DNA of 64,000 bases from Cerrena zonata (GCA_038087015.1 JASBNA010000038.1:186001-250000), one strand, 5' to 3'; shown: positions 47,986 through 60,740, counted from the first letter of the stretch. Numbers and translations are program-made. The notes: generated by a model not told the origin, from the letters alone.

Positions 47986-50900
47986 GTGGAGGAATGTAGG
48001 GAGGAATGTTTGATGCGACACGATGTCCCTCAAACCCCTATTACAATAACTTCACCTTCCGGTTTTTCAATTAGCAGCAGTTTTATTTTCGACAACGAGT
48101 ATGACAGGACAATTGACACGAGGCAAGACAAGTGGGAACTTACAAGTTCAAGTGACCCCCACATCGACAAGAATGCAGAAGATAACGTACCAAGCATCAT
48201 GTCTAGCAAGACCAGAGAATTATCCCCAGACACAGATAGCATTGAAACCATGCAGCAGGGTAGGCACGAGTCCCTCCGCATTGATTTTGACTTTGACGAA
48301 GAACAGTTCACTCTTGAGATGAATCACAATTTCCTTTCCCCTGTAGATATTAGCCCTGACCCAGAGTTCAGCAGTAGCCGAGGTCATGCAGTATCTACCA
48401 TCAACAACTGTGTTGATACCCATTCCCTGACACTTGACTCACCTGTTGTATCCCCCAGTGCCAGTAGTACACTCAGCACAGAAGTAGCTAGCCATGAGCA
48501 AGACAAAATATATTGTCTCTTTACAAAATACAAGCAGCACATACCAGAACATAGCAAAGTACCTAAAGTCCGATATGTTAAATATGATGCAGATACCTCA
48601 TTACCTTTAAAAAGTAATGGGGAAGTTCAATCTAAAATATTTACTGGAGATACTTTAGATGTGCCGGATTGTGTTTATGCACAGCTTGAAGAAGATGATG
48701 AATACGTATTCGAAATGTCTACAGATGTACTTACTGCATACAAGCGAGTTGACAAGAAAGTCAAACTCATTCCTGGTGTTATCCCCGCTGAGGCCAAGGT
48801 TGAAAGAAGAATACCTGAGGACCCTCTGTTATCATTATCCAAATTACCAACTCACCCTCCCGAATTCAGGCCAAATGGAAGGCTCACTCATGAACGTATG
48901 GATGAAATGAGTATTAATCCAGACAAGTTTCTATGGCCAGAAGAAGAGAAATTGTTCAAACACATTCTGCAGCTCAATCAGAATTCTTTGGTATTTGAAG
49001 AAGAGCATCGAGGAACCTTACGAGAGGATTATTTCACACCTTACATCATTCCTACCAAACCTCACATTCCATGGGCATACACCAACATCCCCATCCCTCC
49101 AGGACTTAGAAATCAGGTTATCACACTGCTAAAAGAAAAGATATCAGCTGGCGTCTATGAACCAAGCCAATCGTCTTATCGGTCGAAATGGTTTTGTGTT
49201 CTTAAGAAAAGTGGGAAGCTATGTATAGTCCATGATTTACAGCCCCTGAATGCAGTCACCATCAGAGAGGCAGGCTTACCCCCAAATCTAGATGCATTTG
49301 TAGAACCATTTGCAGGTCGTCAGGTCTATACCGCCTTTGATTTGCATTGGGGATTTGATGCATGAAAGCTTGATATAAACAGCAGAGACATGACTGCCTT
49401 TTTAACTCCTTTAGGATTGTTACGAATCACTTCTTTACCCACCGGATTCACAAATTCCCCTGCTGAATTTCAAGCATGCATGGCCTTCATTCTCAAAGAA
49501 GAGATGCCACACATTGCTGACATATTCATCGACGACCTTCCAATCAAAGGACCCGCCACCATCTATCCTGACAAGAATGGAAATCCAGAAGTGCTACAAG
49601 TCAACCCAGGCATACGACGGTTTATCTGGGAACATGCACTTGATGTTCATCGAATCATGCACAGAGTAGGTCATGCTGGAGGAACCTTCTCTCCTTCAAA
49701 AGTCCAACTAGCAAGACCTGAGGTGATAATCTTAGGACACAAGTGTACACCGAATGGGCGCATACCTGATCCTAATACTATTGACAAAGTCCTTAATTGG
49801 CCACCTCTCAAGAACCAGAAAGATGTACGAGGATTCTTAGGATTATGTGGAACTGTGAGAATATGGATCAAAGACTACTCATCTAGAGCCAGACCCCTTA
49901 CAGAACTTATATGCCAAGGAGCCCCCTTTGAATGGGATGATAGGAGAAAAGCAGCATTCGAGGACCTCAAGAAAGCCATTACGTCAGCACCTGCCCTAAA
50001 GCCTATTGATTATAACTGTGATCTACCTATAGTTCTGTCTGTAGACTCAAGTTATATTGCCGTTGGGTTCATTCTTTCTCAGAAAGATGAACAGGGAAGG
50101 AAGCGACCAGCTCGATATGGATCTATTCCTATGAATGAGCGAGAAGCAAGGTACTCACAGCCCAAGTTAGAATTATATGGTCTCTTCAGAGCACTTAGAG
50201 CATATAGATTATACTTGGTTGGAGTCAATAAGTTACAAGTTGAAGTTGATGCCAAATACATAAAGGGAATGCTTAATGAGCCGGATCTCCAGCCAAATGC
50301 CACCATGAACTGTTGGATACAAGGCATCCTTTTATTTGACTTTGAACTTATACACGTACCTGCAGAGCGTCATAAAGGACCAGATGCCCTTTCAAGAAAA
50401 GAGCTTGGCGAAGGAGAGACTATTGACGAAGAAGACGATTCTTGGCTTGATAACATAGCATTATTCTCAAGCGACCCCCACAATGCCCTCATTGAAGCAT
50501 TGCCAATCAAGTACAACCCCTTACGAGTTATCCCAATTTACCTCACTGCAGACACCAAGCAAGACAAAGTTATGGCTGAAATAAAGAAATTCCTTAGCAC
50601 ATTGGAACATCCTCCTTTAGAAAGCATTCAGGACAAGAAGAGATTCATTGCTAAAGCCAGTCGATTCTTTGTTAAAGATGGCAGACTCTACCGTCGAAAC
50701 GGAGTCAAACCACCTTTACTTGCAGTACAGACAGCCTCCAGACGACTCAGCATACTTGAAGGAGCACATGAAGGATTAGGACATTGAGGAGAATATGCCG
50801 TTATGAAGACCCTTAAGGAATGTTTCTACTGGCCCAATATGTGGAACAATGTCTGACATCATGTACGATCATGCCATGAGTGTCAGATTCGAAGTACACA

Positions 50901-52233
50901 AAAAGTAGAAGTACCCCTTACCATTTCTCGACCAGTTTGTTTGTTCTCTAAGGTCTATATAGACATTATGAAGATGAACACTGCTCAAGGTTACAATTCC
51001 ATAGTCGCAGCATGAGATGACTTATCACAAGTATCAGAAGGACGAGCCTTACGAGAAGGAAATGCAAAGAACTTATCCCAGTTCTTTTGGGAAGAGATAT
51101 TTTGCCGTTATGGAATGATTGGATCAGTTATAACCGATAATGGACCAGAGATCAAAGCCGCATTCAAGGAACTTATGTGCCGATATGGAATACCACACAT
51201 CCGAATTTCACCTTACAACTCCAAAGCCAATGGTGTTGTTGAAAGAGGACATTTCATTATCTGAGAATCTATTGTCAAAGCATGTGAAGGTCAAATCCAG
51301 CGATGGCCTGACTTTGTTTATCATGCATTCTTTACCGATCGAGTCACAGTTTCCAAATCCACCAGTTTCTCACCTTTCTACTTGCTATATGGACAACACC
51401 CTGTCCTACCTTTTGATCTTTTCGAGCAAACGTACATGTCTCCCAAGTTCTATCCTGATATGCCAACATCAGAATTGATATTACTTAGGATGAAACAGCT
51501 CTATCAAAAGCATAATGACATCAACACAGCATCTGATGCACTTGTCAAGACTAGGATCAAGTCAAAGGAAGCATTCGAGAAGAAATACTTACACCGCATT
51601 GTAATGGACAATTATAAAGAAGGCACACTAGTATTGATACGCAATTCCAAGATTGAGAAATCTTTGAATCGAAAAACAAGACCAAGATATTTAGGCCCCT
51701 ATCAAGTAGTCCGATGAACTAAGGGAGGATCCTATATCTTGAGGGAACTTGATGGAGCAGTAATATGACAAGGAGTAGCAGCATTCAGGCTACTGCCTTA
51801 TGTTACATGAGAGGATCAGCAACTTCAATCTATCACAGGATATGTACCTGACACCAGCGATATCGAATCAGACGACGACAGCGAAGAAGCGAATTGACGA
51901 CTACATATATCATTCACGCACATACACGGAAAGTTTTACAGTCATATGGCAATCCCGTTCAGTCACTACGGACCCAAGATGGGTCAACTACGTTCAGTAC
52001 AGTTCAAGATGAGCAAGCATGGGTCCAAGATGGATCACACTAGCTATGTCTATGGCACAACGGTGCGGCATAGTTCAGTACAGTCAGTTCAGTCAAGTTC
52101 AGCACAGTTATACAGTCAAAAGCCTAGTCCTATTTTCACTTCACTCGCCACCAGAAATCTATGTTCAGCATCATTGTTGAAAAGTTCATATTCTTGGCCC
52201 CTTTTTTATTTTCTCAAGGGGAACACTGTCTGA
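47986..52233 (+). pseudogene. Gypsy pol: reverse transcriptase, RNase H, integrase, broken by TGA codons only
   Basis: One continuous frame. The RT region includes WFCVLKKSGKLCIVHDL and the FIDD catalytic motif at 49525-49536 (the YxDD site with Phe). RNase H has VLSVDSSYIAVGFIL ... AERHKGPDALSRK. The integrase has a His-His-Cys-Cys zinc domain (HEGLGH; SCHECQ), catalytic Asp in VYIDIMKM and ITDNGPE, and Glu in VVERGHF. In-frame stops are at 49363, 50785, 50854, 51013, 51262, 51715, 51766, 51808 and 51895, all TGA, with no TAA or TAG and no frameshift. Related elements have Arg at most of these sites. The frame finally closes with TGA at 52231-52233; whether the true pol end is 51895 or 52233 is unclear. 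Confidence 0.85.
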
Positions 52234-52244
52234 TAAACAGTGTT
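52222..52244 (+). other. 8-bp-stem hairpin upstream of right LTR
   Basis: AACACTGT and ACAGTGTT form a perfect stem around CTGATAA; it overlaps the last TGA of the pol frame. Confidence 0.55.
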
Positions 52245-52367
52245 GAATAGACAGAGGCTTCCCAGCCTTTCTGCTTTCTATTTTGCCTTATTTTTGTTCT
52301 TGGTTGTTTCACTTGCACCTTCAGTGAGCAACTGAGGGCAGTCGCAATTTCAAGTGACCCCCACATA

Positions 52368-53747
52368 TGTCATGCGTGAAAGTTGTTTCACACTATTTTT
52401 CACACATTTGACATTGATTCAAAGAGCATACAAGGAATTTCCCTAGAGACTGATAGTGCTACAGTAACTGCATACAACAGGAGCTTAGTATTACCCACCT
52501 GACTCTCTCAATGCTCAAAACACCTACCCTTCACAAGGATCTTTAAAGTTCTTATAGCTGTAACTAACTCCAATGAAACTGTGGGAAAACTAATATGCTT
52601 ATTCATGACCTTTAGTAATCACGCGAGAAGGAACATGCCTAAATGAGTATTAGCACTTCCCATTTCAAATACCATGGGAGAATGTTACAACTGAGGCTTT
52701 AATGCTATTGGCTACTACCATCGTAGCTTACAAACCAACTATTGAGGCTTTAATGCTATTGGCTAATGCAAGTGCAGCTTATCAAGCATCTTGGATTCAG
52801 CTTACCAAGCACCACAACTCAGCTTATAAAGCACACTTTCTGGCTTATGAAGCACATTCCCTGCTTACTCAATACTGATTTACAAGCAAATCAGCTTACA
52901 AATACTCACCCCTCAAGACATCCTATTGGTCAGTTGGAAGGAAGGGATTGGTAATCTGGAAGAAGGCGTGGGAACACGAGATGTGATTGGTTGAGAAGAG
53001 AGTTGCACAGCCACAGCCAAAACAGCATAAAAGGAGCTCAGTTTCTGAAGTAACAGACAGACATTCTCACCCTACAGACATTCCCAGTAGAAGTCTCACT
53101 CTGCAAGGTCTTCCCAGTAGAAGTCCCACCAGAGAGTGCAGTCCAGTTCAGTCAGTGTTGTGCTGTTCTTCCTTGACGTACGTGGTCTACAGTGACCCAA
53201 GGATCCAGTTCTACATTCAGTTACACTTCAGTTCTTAGCTTCTTTCTACTGTTAGCACCAGGCTCAATAGTAGATAGTAGTTACTCTAGCTTTACTCAGA
53301 ATACGATCATCTTTACTTTTAAAACTTACTTGCGAGAAAACACTCAGTCTTACGTTGTTGAGTTCTAACCTCTTAGTTGTTAGTCTTTTCACCGTTGTCC
53401 TTCACATTGACTAGGCATCTTTGTGCAGAACTAAAACACGGTATAGTTAGTCAGTCATACGGTTACACTTACAGTTTAGTCTTTTCTAGGTTATTTCATT
53501 GGCTTGGATAAGATCAGGTTCTTACCTTAGTTCTAGGTAACAGCAGCCACGGTTATTCTCTCTGACCAGTTTGTCATTCAACTTTTGACCAGTCAGTTAT
53601 ATTCGTCCCACCTGAACAACAGGGGATATCTGGTAAAATGACCTACCCGAGACTCTCTTGGAAACTGCCATTTAGTTGCCTACTGTTGTGTAGTCTTTTG
53701 GATTGCATATACAGTGTTATTTAGTGAATCACCAGTTTCAATCGACA
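52368..53747 (+). repeat. Right (3') LTR
   Basis: 1380 bp, TGTCATGCG...CAATCGACA, nearly identical to the left copy. Differences include a rearranged segment near 53065-53110, a 12-bp deletion near 53370 and about 16 substitutions. Four of these remove a CpG present in the left LTR. Confidence 0.92.
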
Positions 53748-54186
53748 GCGGGCATACGGGTTACCTTGGGTATGCTCTTGTCACCGTTGGATGATCCGAA
53801 CAATGCTGAAAAAAGGTTTGCCATCTTGCAATAGCTGTCAATGGGACGAATAGCTCTCAGAGAAATCGTACGAGCTCACATTGGTCTGGTTGGTGGATAA
53901 AATAAGGTTTTCCTTCACTGTACAGTTGCTGACACACAACCGTTTATGCGGAACACATCAACTCAGCCAATCACATACAGAGCAGGTGATCCGCTGCCCA
54001 TACCTTCCGCCATGTCATGCTGCCAGTTCGGTTCAGACAGCAGAACTTGAACTCAGGAAACCGTGCACACTCAGTACCATTTTATTTCATCAAGTCTGTT
54101 CTCCAACTGGGTGTCTTAGCTGTCAATCGGTAAATGGCCCCCGATATCTCCCTTCTAACATATATATTTACATATCAGAGTTTGCA
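53748..54186. other. Flank between LTR element and Plavaka element
   Basis: A frame runs through (53881 onwards) into the Plavaka N-terminal region, but its first part shows no homology. No terminal repeat identified. Confidence 0.35.
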
Positions 54187-57100
54187 ATGCCACTAGCACG
54201 CGGGTCTCCATTAGTTAACCAATCCGTACCATGGCAATATCCCTGTGTGCCTCTATGCAAGCGCGGATCTGACACGCCTTGAGGTCTTTCAGTTCACCAG
54301 AAAACCTGCAAGCTGAGTAATGAATATGATCGTCTCAGAGTGCAACAGCTCTCGAAGAAATATTGCAACGCTAAAGAGTCTGCCAAGCGAGCTGCCGCAA
54401 ACGCTCGTATTCAGTCGACACCTGCTCGTGCACCACTTTCCGCCATGGTCATTGACCCACCTCTGGGTCTAGAATTTGCTGAACCTCAATCTACTCATGA
54501 CATTGAACGAGACCCACTTGATGAACCAGCTTCCCTTGGACGTGGCCAATGCAAGAAACGTCCCACTTGGAAAGTTATTGAGCAGAACCATGCCATCGAA
54601 TTGGCTTCATCCACTCAACCACCTACTCAACCTCTCCCTGCTCAAGCACTGATGCCTCAATTTGGTAATCAGACAAGTCAGGTAGACCGTTATGGACTGT
54701 ATGCCAAATATCTATCACCTATCCCTGCTACCATGCCGACACACTTCACCCCTACTCCAATCCACTTCATTGAACCCACCAACCGCGTACCTGAACACCT
54801 CCGCAACCGCGCTATCCCTGTGTCACCCCCTGCTGATAACGCTCCTATACCATCGCCTTTACCACCTCCTCATCTCGGATTCTCCAGCCCTTCGGCTGAA
54901 CTCGTCATGAACTGGCACTGGTCATCCAAGACCAAATCTCTTGAAGACACCAATAAATTGGTGCATTCTGTTATCTGCCAAGTCAAGGCGAGTGAGCTTG
55001 CTAATTTTGATGCTCGATGAGAAACGAGACTATTCGAGGACAAAATTGCTAAACTGAAGGATGGTTGGCGGGAGACACCTGTAAAGATACAGGTACCGGA
55101 TGGTAAACAGCATCCGATGGACGGTTCCAATCCCATCCCAGTCTTCACAGTCGAAGGCCTTATTCACCGTTCTCTCACCGAGGTCATAAAAGAGGTTTGG
55201 TCAAGCTGCAAGTCAGACAGGTTTCAGTATGTCCCCTTCCATCAGTACTGGACGCGAGGTCAGTCAGGTGAAGATGAGCGAGTCCATGGTGAACTCTTCA
55301 CAAGCGATGTCTTCAACGAGGCATATGAAGAACTTCAAAATACCCCCCCCCCCCCCCGAGCCAGGATGCACGTTGGAGCGGGTCGTTTGCGCTCTAATGG
55401 CATATTCAGACTCGACTCATCTAGCCAGCTTTGGCGACGCTGCTTTGTGGCCTGTGTACTTGTACTTTGGCAATCAATCAAAATATGTACGTGCATGCCC
55501 GTCTTCTGGAAGCTGCCATCATGTCGCATACATACCAAAAGTAAGTCCCTCTAAACCCTTTGGACTCTATAAGTTATTTATCCTTCTCAACAGCTGCCAG
55601 ATGCATTTCATGACTGGTATCTTGCTCTCACGGGTGAGGGACCACCAGCGGAACTTCTCACGCACTGTCGACGTGAATTGATGCATGAGGTATGGAGGAT
55701 ACTTCTTGACGATGACCTTGTGCATGCAAGTAAGCATGGCATGGTTCTGAGGTGTTCAGATGGGAAGTTGCGGAGAGTATATCCTCGCCTCTTCACTTAT
55801 TCAACTGATTACCCTGAAAAGTGAGTATACTTGCTTATTTAATTGTCTGGCGACCTAATTTTAGTGCAAATCAGAGCATTACTAGCCACTATCAGGAACC
55901 TCGGAAAGACCCCTTGTCCACAATGCACTATTCCTAAAGAATGCGTCTGCGAACTCGGCACCGCTCACGACCATGCTCGCCGTCGAAATCTCGTTCGGGT
56001 TGATACTTATGCCCTTCATTGCAACATTCAAAGAGCACGATCTGCCATTTACGAATGAGGGAAAGGTGTTAAGTCCACTGCAGTAGAAGACTTACTCAGT
56101 CCCCATTCTTATGTCCCAACCATGGTAAGGGTTCACTAGGTTAAACTAAAACAGAAGCACATACTCATGTGATAATATCCACAGAACGCCTTTAGTGATC
56201 GCCTAGGAAATCTCGTCAAAACATTTTATCTCTTTGTGGTTGATCTTCTCCACGAGATTGAGCTTGGAGTGTGGAAGGCACTCCTGATCCACCTTATACA
56301 GATACTTGTAGCTGTAGGTGGAAATGCTATTCAGAACTTCAATGAAAGGTATTTGGATTTCGGTCCCAATTCACAATGAAATAGCATGCTAATTCATTGT
56401 ACATAGATTTCATCTTATCCCCACTTTTGGGTGTTCAACCATTCGTAACATTCGAAGTAATGTGTCTGCTCTGAAGAAGATTGCTGCGAGGGACTTCGAG
56501 GATTATCTTCAGGTATGTCTGTAATAAGAGACGTTTTCAAGTTGTTTCTGATATAATTTGTCATACTTCTTAGTGTACTCTTCCCGTGCTTGAAGGACTC
56601 TTCCCTGACCCTATGCATGATCGCGCTGTTCAGGATCTGGTATTCATTCTTGCAGAGTGGCATGCCAATGCGAAACTACGCCTCTATACAACAACAACAG
56701 TAGATGTCCTATCAAAATTAACTCACACATATGGTGTCTGTCTCCGCCACTTTGCCAACCATCTGTCTATGGCATACAACACCAAGGAACTTCCAAAGGA
56801 AGAGGCAGCCTGCATTCGACGGCGTGCTAAACAAGCAGGCTCTAAGGGTCCAGCCAGAACCGTCACTGTAACAATGACTCCCTCAGTCTCCGCCAAGGTC
56901 AAGCGCTTTCAGCTCGCAACATACAAGCTTCATGCCATGGGTGACTATGTCGAGCAAATCACCCGGTTTGGCACCACTGACTCGTACTCTACACAGGTGG
57001 TAACTATTCTTATTGTTTCCCCACTGAATAAATACTGAGATTTTGGTGACTTACATGGCATGACAGGGTGAATTAGAACACAGAAGCGTGAAACGCTACT

Positions 57101-58394
57101 ATGGTCGTACGAACAAGATCAATCACATGCGTCAAATTGCTCAGCTGTATCGTCGAGAATGTATCTTGAAGAAAGCTCTTGAACGAAGGGTGGATAACCG
57201 CGCAAAACGACAGGAGACACAATGTCAACAATCGATCAACAACCACCATCACATTTCACAGTCACGGAACTTCTCCCTCAAACTGGGTACCTGGCTGAGG
57301 TCGCAATCTAGTGACGCTAGATATAATGTGATGTTCACGCTTCTCCTTCCGTTTGTAACCTTGCTGACCATCGGCTGTATAGAACTTTCTCAACCAACTA
57401 TTGAATCATCTAGTAGGACGTCTGTTATACCCTGGTATGGCTGACAATGGTACTCAATACCCCGCTGGGCAACAATCGAAGATTATGATTGTTAATGGTC
57501 GTATATTCAATCACAAGATGATGCAGGTAAACTATACAACTTACGATATGCGCAGAGAATACGACATCATAAATTCCAACAAACATGCAGACATCATGAC
57601 TGTCTCTTCAGATTTTGATGCAGAATCTCTCATGTCCCCTTCAGGGCACCCTTTCTCTTATGCTCATGTTATTGGGATATACCATGCCGAAGTAGTCCAT
57701 ATTCTTCCTGGTAATCAAGCTGATGTACAAAGCGTACAATTTCTCCGAGTCCACCGGTACCGTCATGATACACGTTTCAAAGCGGGCTTTCAGCATCGTC
57801 GTCTACATTGCCTTGAGCTGATGCCTCCCGAAGATGAAGGCGCATTTGGTTTTATAGATCCTGATGAAGTCATTCGAGGAGTTCATGTTATACCTGCATT
57901 TCACCATGGAATACAGTCCCATGAACACGAGGTTCCTCAGCAGGTCCCACCTTTGCGGAATTATTATTACGTCAATTGGTGCATTTATTCATTAGGCTAG
58001 CTACATAACACGATGACTGACAAGCTCCAGTTTTGTTGATAGGGACATGTACATGCGTTTCAGAGGCGGTGGGGTTGGGCACGTTAAGATTGATGTAGAC
58101 GATCCCACTCCTGCTGACATTGATCCATTGGATTTACAAGATGATGTTGTGCATCCATTGGATTCCACCAGAGGAGGGGAATTTACAGAGAGAGAGGGTG
58201 ACGGCGATGAGGGCGGGGAGGATGAGGATGAAGGGGAGGATGAGTTGGATGAGGACGAAGACGAGCCAGATGAAGACAAAGACGAAGATGTGCCCGATGA
58301 TGATACTCACATAGATGATGCACTAGAACTAGAAGTTGATGACTCTGAGATCATCGACCTTGTGAACGACACCTTGGGCTATGCTGATTTGTAA
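54187..58394 (+). pseudogene. Plavaka-family (CACTA-like) DNA transposase, degenerate
   Basis: Multi-exon transposase of the family widespread in Agaricomycetes. Seen: an N-terminal zinc finger (CVPLCKRGS, a TGA at 54280, then GLSVHQKTC); a variable Pro-rich region; FHDWYLALTGEGPP; LLTHCRRELMHEVWRILLDD; VYPRLFTYSTDYPEK; and CPQCTIPKE. Then LFVVDLLHEIELGVWKAL, ARDFEDYLQCTLPVLEGLFP, LATYKLHALGDYV-type sequence (AMGDYVEQITRFGTTDSYST), NYTTYDMRRE, EVIRGVHVIPAFHHG and RDMYMRFRGGGVGH, with a highly acidic tail. Stops in frame are TGA at 54280, 55018 and 56056. A run of 14 C (55343-55356) shifts the frame by one. Most intron borders look intact, so decay is recent. Confidence 0.85.
55343..55356 (+). 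repeat. C14 homopolymer causing a frame change in the transposase
   Basis: The reading frame entering at ...EELQNTPP is not the frame that continues with EPGCTLERVV after the run. A change in the number of C would explain it, whether by mutation, slippage or sequencing error. Confidence 0.7.
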
Positions 58395-58603
58395 ATATAG
58401 ACAAACAGTTGTATTTATCGTTATATTGGGACTATCAAGACTGGCACATAAGGCTGCTAACCACAATCATTCGGATGGTAGCTTAAGTTCACCTCCTGCT
58501 GAATTGAACCGGGTGGAGATCAATCCAGTGGGTCCGGCGAGCCTTCGGAGTCATGCCACCGCAATCCTGCGGTGAGAGGGGGAGACTTTTTTCCTGACCA
58601 GGC

Positions 58604-60028
58604 TTGCTACGGACCATTCACCTCCTGCGAGAAAAAATGCACTGGCATGACCATGAGTACGATGAAGGCAGCTATAGGCCTGGCTCTTATGATGAGAGTC
58701 AGGTTGATGAGCTTGCTGACCGTCGAGTGAATCCAAGTCAGAGGGTATCTTCCACAGGCATCGACAAAACAGCTGAGTATGTTTTGCATCAATTCAAAAA
58801 TAATTAGCACAGACACTAAAATATACCTTTAGTTTGTTTGCTCATGGTGGAGCCCTCGACTTGCAAACCACTGATTCCCAGTGGGAGAACGGTATCACTG
58901 CCGAGCAGCATGCAACACTTCTCCAGTGTTTCCACTTCAAGGACAGTCATTGGTTCTCTGGTGAGGGCGAATGCTTGGATGTCTCCCATGCATTTGATGT
59001 GAAGAGCCCTTGCATTACACCAATGACCCCCACCAATTCGAGGTTGCCAATCGGTCTTGTCAAACTGGAAGCCTTAGATGACCATGAGTGGCTTGCTATG
59101 CAGTTTGATGGCTCTCAGCTGGACGACACAAGTGATCTCGTCGAAGAGTCAAAACAGGAGAGTCCTGAGCCTCGTACGTTTTCCCACTACTTGAGCCTCA
59201 TGTCATGGTCTGAAAATCTTCGATAGGATGTGAATCTGAAGAAAATAAGGAGAATATCCCCCCAAAGGATGAAGGTATGTCAGTTTACTCACATTCAAAT
59301 GTAAGCAAGATTATGATAGGTACTTACTATGAGTCATACCCGGTTATAGAGGCTCGCTGCGCATCAGTGGACACAACTGCGGTGTTGGTGGATTGTATCA
59401 AACACCTCATCGCTTACCAAGGATGTTCTGCACTCCTCTTGCAGGAGTACACAGACCTCACTTGTCAGTCGGCGGCCTTCCTTACCACTGCCCTCGTTCC
59501 TTTGGCCATTGCTTGCGATGGAACAAACAAAGACGTTCATGATCCTGCTGTCATGGACTCAGAGACCATCCCAGATGACAGTAACGATAATGCTGGCTCC
59601 TCTGTTGGCAACAAAAAACTGAAGATGGAGGCTGGTGTCTCCATTCACATGGGCGAGAAGGTCCATGCCATGCGCAACGGCGATTGGGTGAGCTACCTGC
59701 ACCCGGATGAACCCTCCCAGGAAATTCTGGATGTCGAGTTCAAGCCATTGACACCAGTGAAGTCTGTGGCTCCGTCGACTGGGAAGAGAGAGCTGGTAGA
59801 TGAACATGTGAATGGTGTGAGTAACATCGCAGGAATGGATGGGAACCTTTCAGACGATGACTTACTGGCCCTAGAATTGCTTGAAGAGGCCTTGCATGAG
59901 GTCCACCGTGGTATCAAGTTCTACCCGACATTGATGTATGGTGACGTGTGCGAGGAGGTAAAGCACCTGTCGATGAAGAAAATGTACCGTCGCGTCGGTG
60001 AGACAAGATGTCATGTGTGCAGGTATTA
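58604..60028 (+). CDS. Unassigned multi-exon gene downstream of Plavaka
   Basis: Frames join plausibly: HDHEYDEGSYRPGSYDESQ... (58604-58790), then after an intron FAHGGALDLQTTDSQWENG ... EWLAMQFDGSQLDDTSD (58830-59175). Then short exons, and a long last exon with CASVDTTAVLVDCIKHLIAY, an acidic spacer (VMDSETIPDDSNDNAGSS) and SDDDLLALELLEEALHEVH, ending GETRCHVCRY, TAG at 60026-60028. No family recognised. It may be a host gene or cargo linked to the transposon. The start is uncertain. Confidence 0.45.
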
Positions 60029-60740
60029 GACATGCCGTGGTAGTGGTGGTATTAGTATGTTGAGGGTGTGGTGGAAACGGTCATGGTGTAGATGGCGAGT
60101 CCAACTCCAAGGTCTGCACCAGACTGAGTCGGAGGGTTTCAAGTTTTTCACAAGTAGTAGTACCTGCTGGCATGAATAAAGTTCATTGTTTGAGTCAAGA
60201 TGTCTTTCGTGTGAAATATCTGTCATTGAGAGCATTCAAGTGGTGTTAACATCAAAAATATGACATCTGATGTTAATACTGTAATGTCAAACTTGAAGTT
60301 CTGGAAGCCACTCACTGCGGGACTCTGAGTCTGTTGAACTTGAATGTAAAGCTACTGTCACAGAGTGACCGTCCGAGTCAGTACAATGTCGCGGCTCCTA
60401 TGTTGCCAACTACAGAACTTACCATATCAATACAGGGCATGAAACTGGCATACATAGACAGAACGAGGAGGTGCTAGATTTGTAATGCTATCCCACGTCT
60501 CGACATAGGGTACATTGCGAAAATATTGCTATGTAAGTAAATAAAACCGCATCTTTGCTTTACATAGGCTACATTGGCATTTGGCGGTTCAAAGGGTATT
60601 GGAGGGGTCTACCTAATCTGCTGATGCCCTGTAATGTCAAAATGTTTGACCCAGATCCATATGAGTCAAGTCATATGGCTGACCCAGACCCATGAGTCTG
60701 ATACTCATAAGTATTTCTACAGGTCTACCTATGAGTACTT
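60029..60740. other. Spacer with short repeats
   Basis: Non-coding as far as I can see. Near 60645-60700 two imperfect copies of GACCCAGAYCCATRTGAGTC occur, followed by the inverted repeat described separately. Confidence 0.4.

Larger units (their letters stand above)
37724..53747 (+). mobile_element. Ty3/gypsy LTR retrotransposon, 16.0 kb
   Basis: Direct LTRs bounded by TGT...ACA flank gag (with CCHC knuckle and aspartic protease) and pol in the order reverse transcriptase, RNase H, integrase, which is the Ty3/gypsy order. The two LTRs (1409 and 1380 bp) differ at about 16 positions plus a few indels by my reading, so the insertion is fairly recent. The flanking 5-mers are TCCGG (37719-37723) and GCGGG (53748-53752); they do not match as a target duplication. 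The gag-protease frame is intact and pol is interrupted, so this copy is non-autonomous as it stands. Confidence 0.93.

Noticed and set aside
52205..52225. AAGGGGAA as the gypsy polypurine tract
   Set aside because: It lies about 145 bp before the right LTR, too far for the plus-strand primer, and no clear purine run abuts the LTR.
47986..52233. Genome-wide reassignment of TGA to an amino acid
   Set aside because: Host genes here (hydrophobin, P450 2, both unknown paralogs) end at TGA in the expected place, so TGA is a normal stop in this genome.
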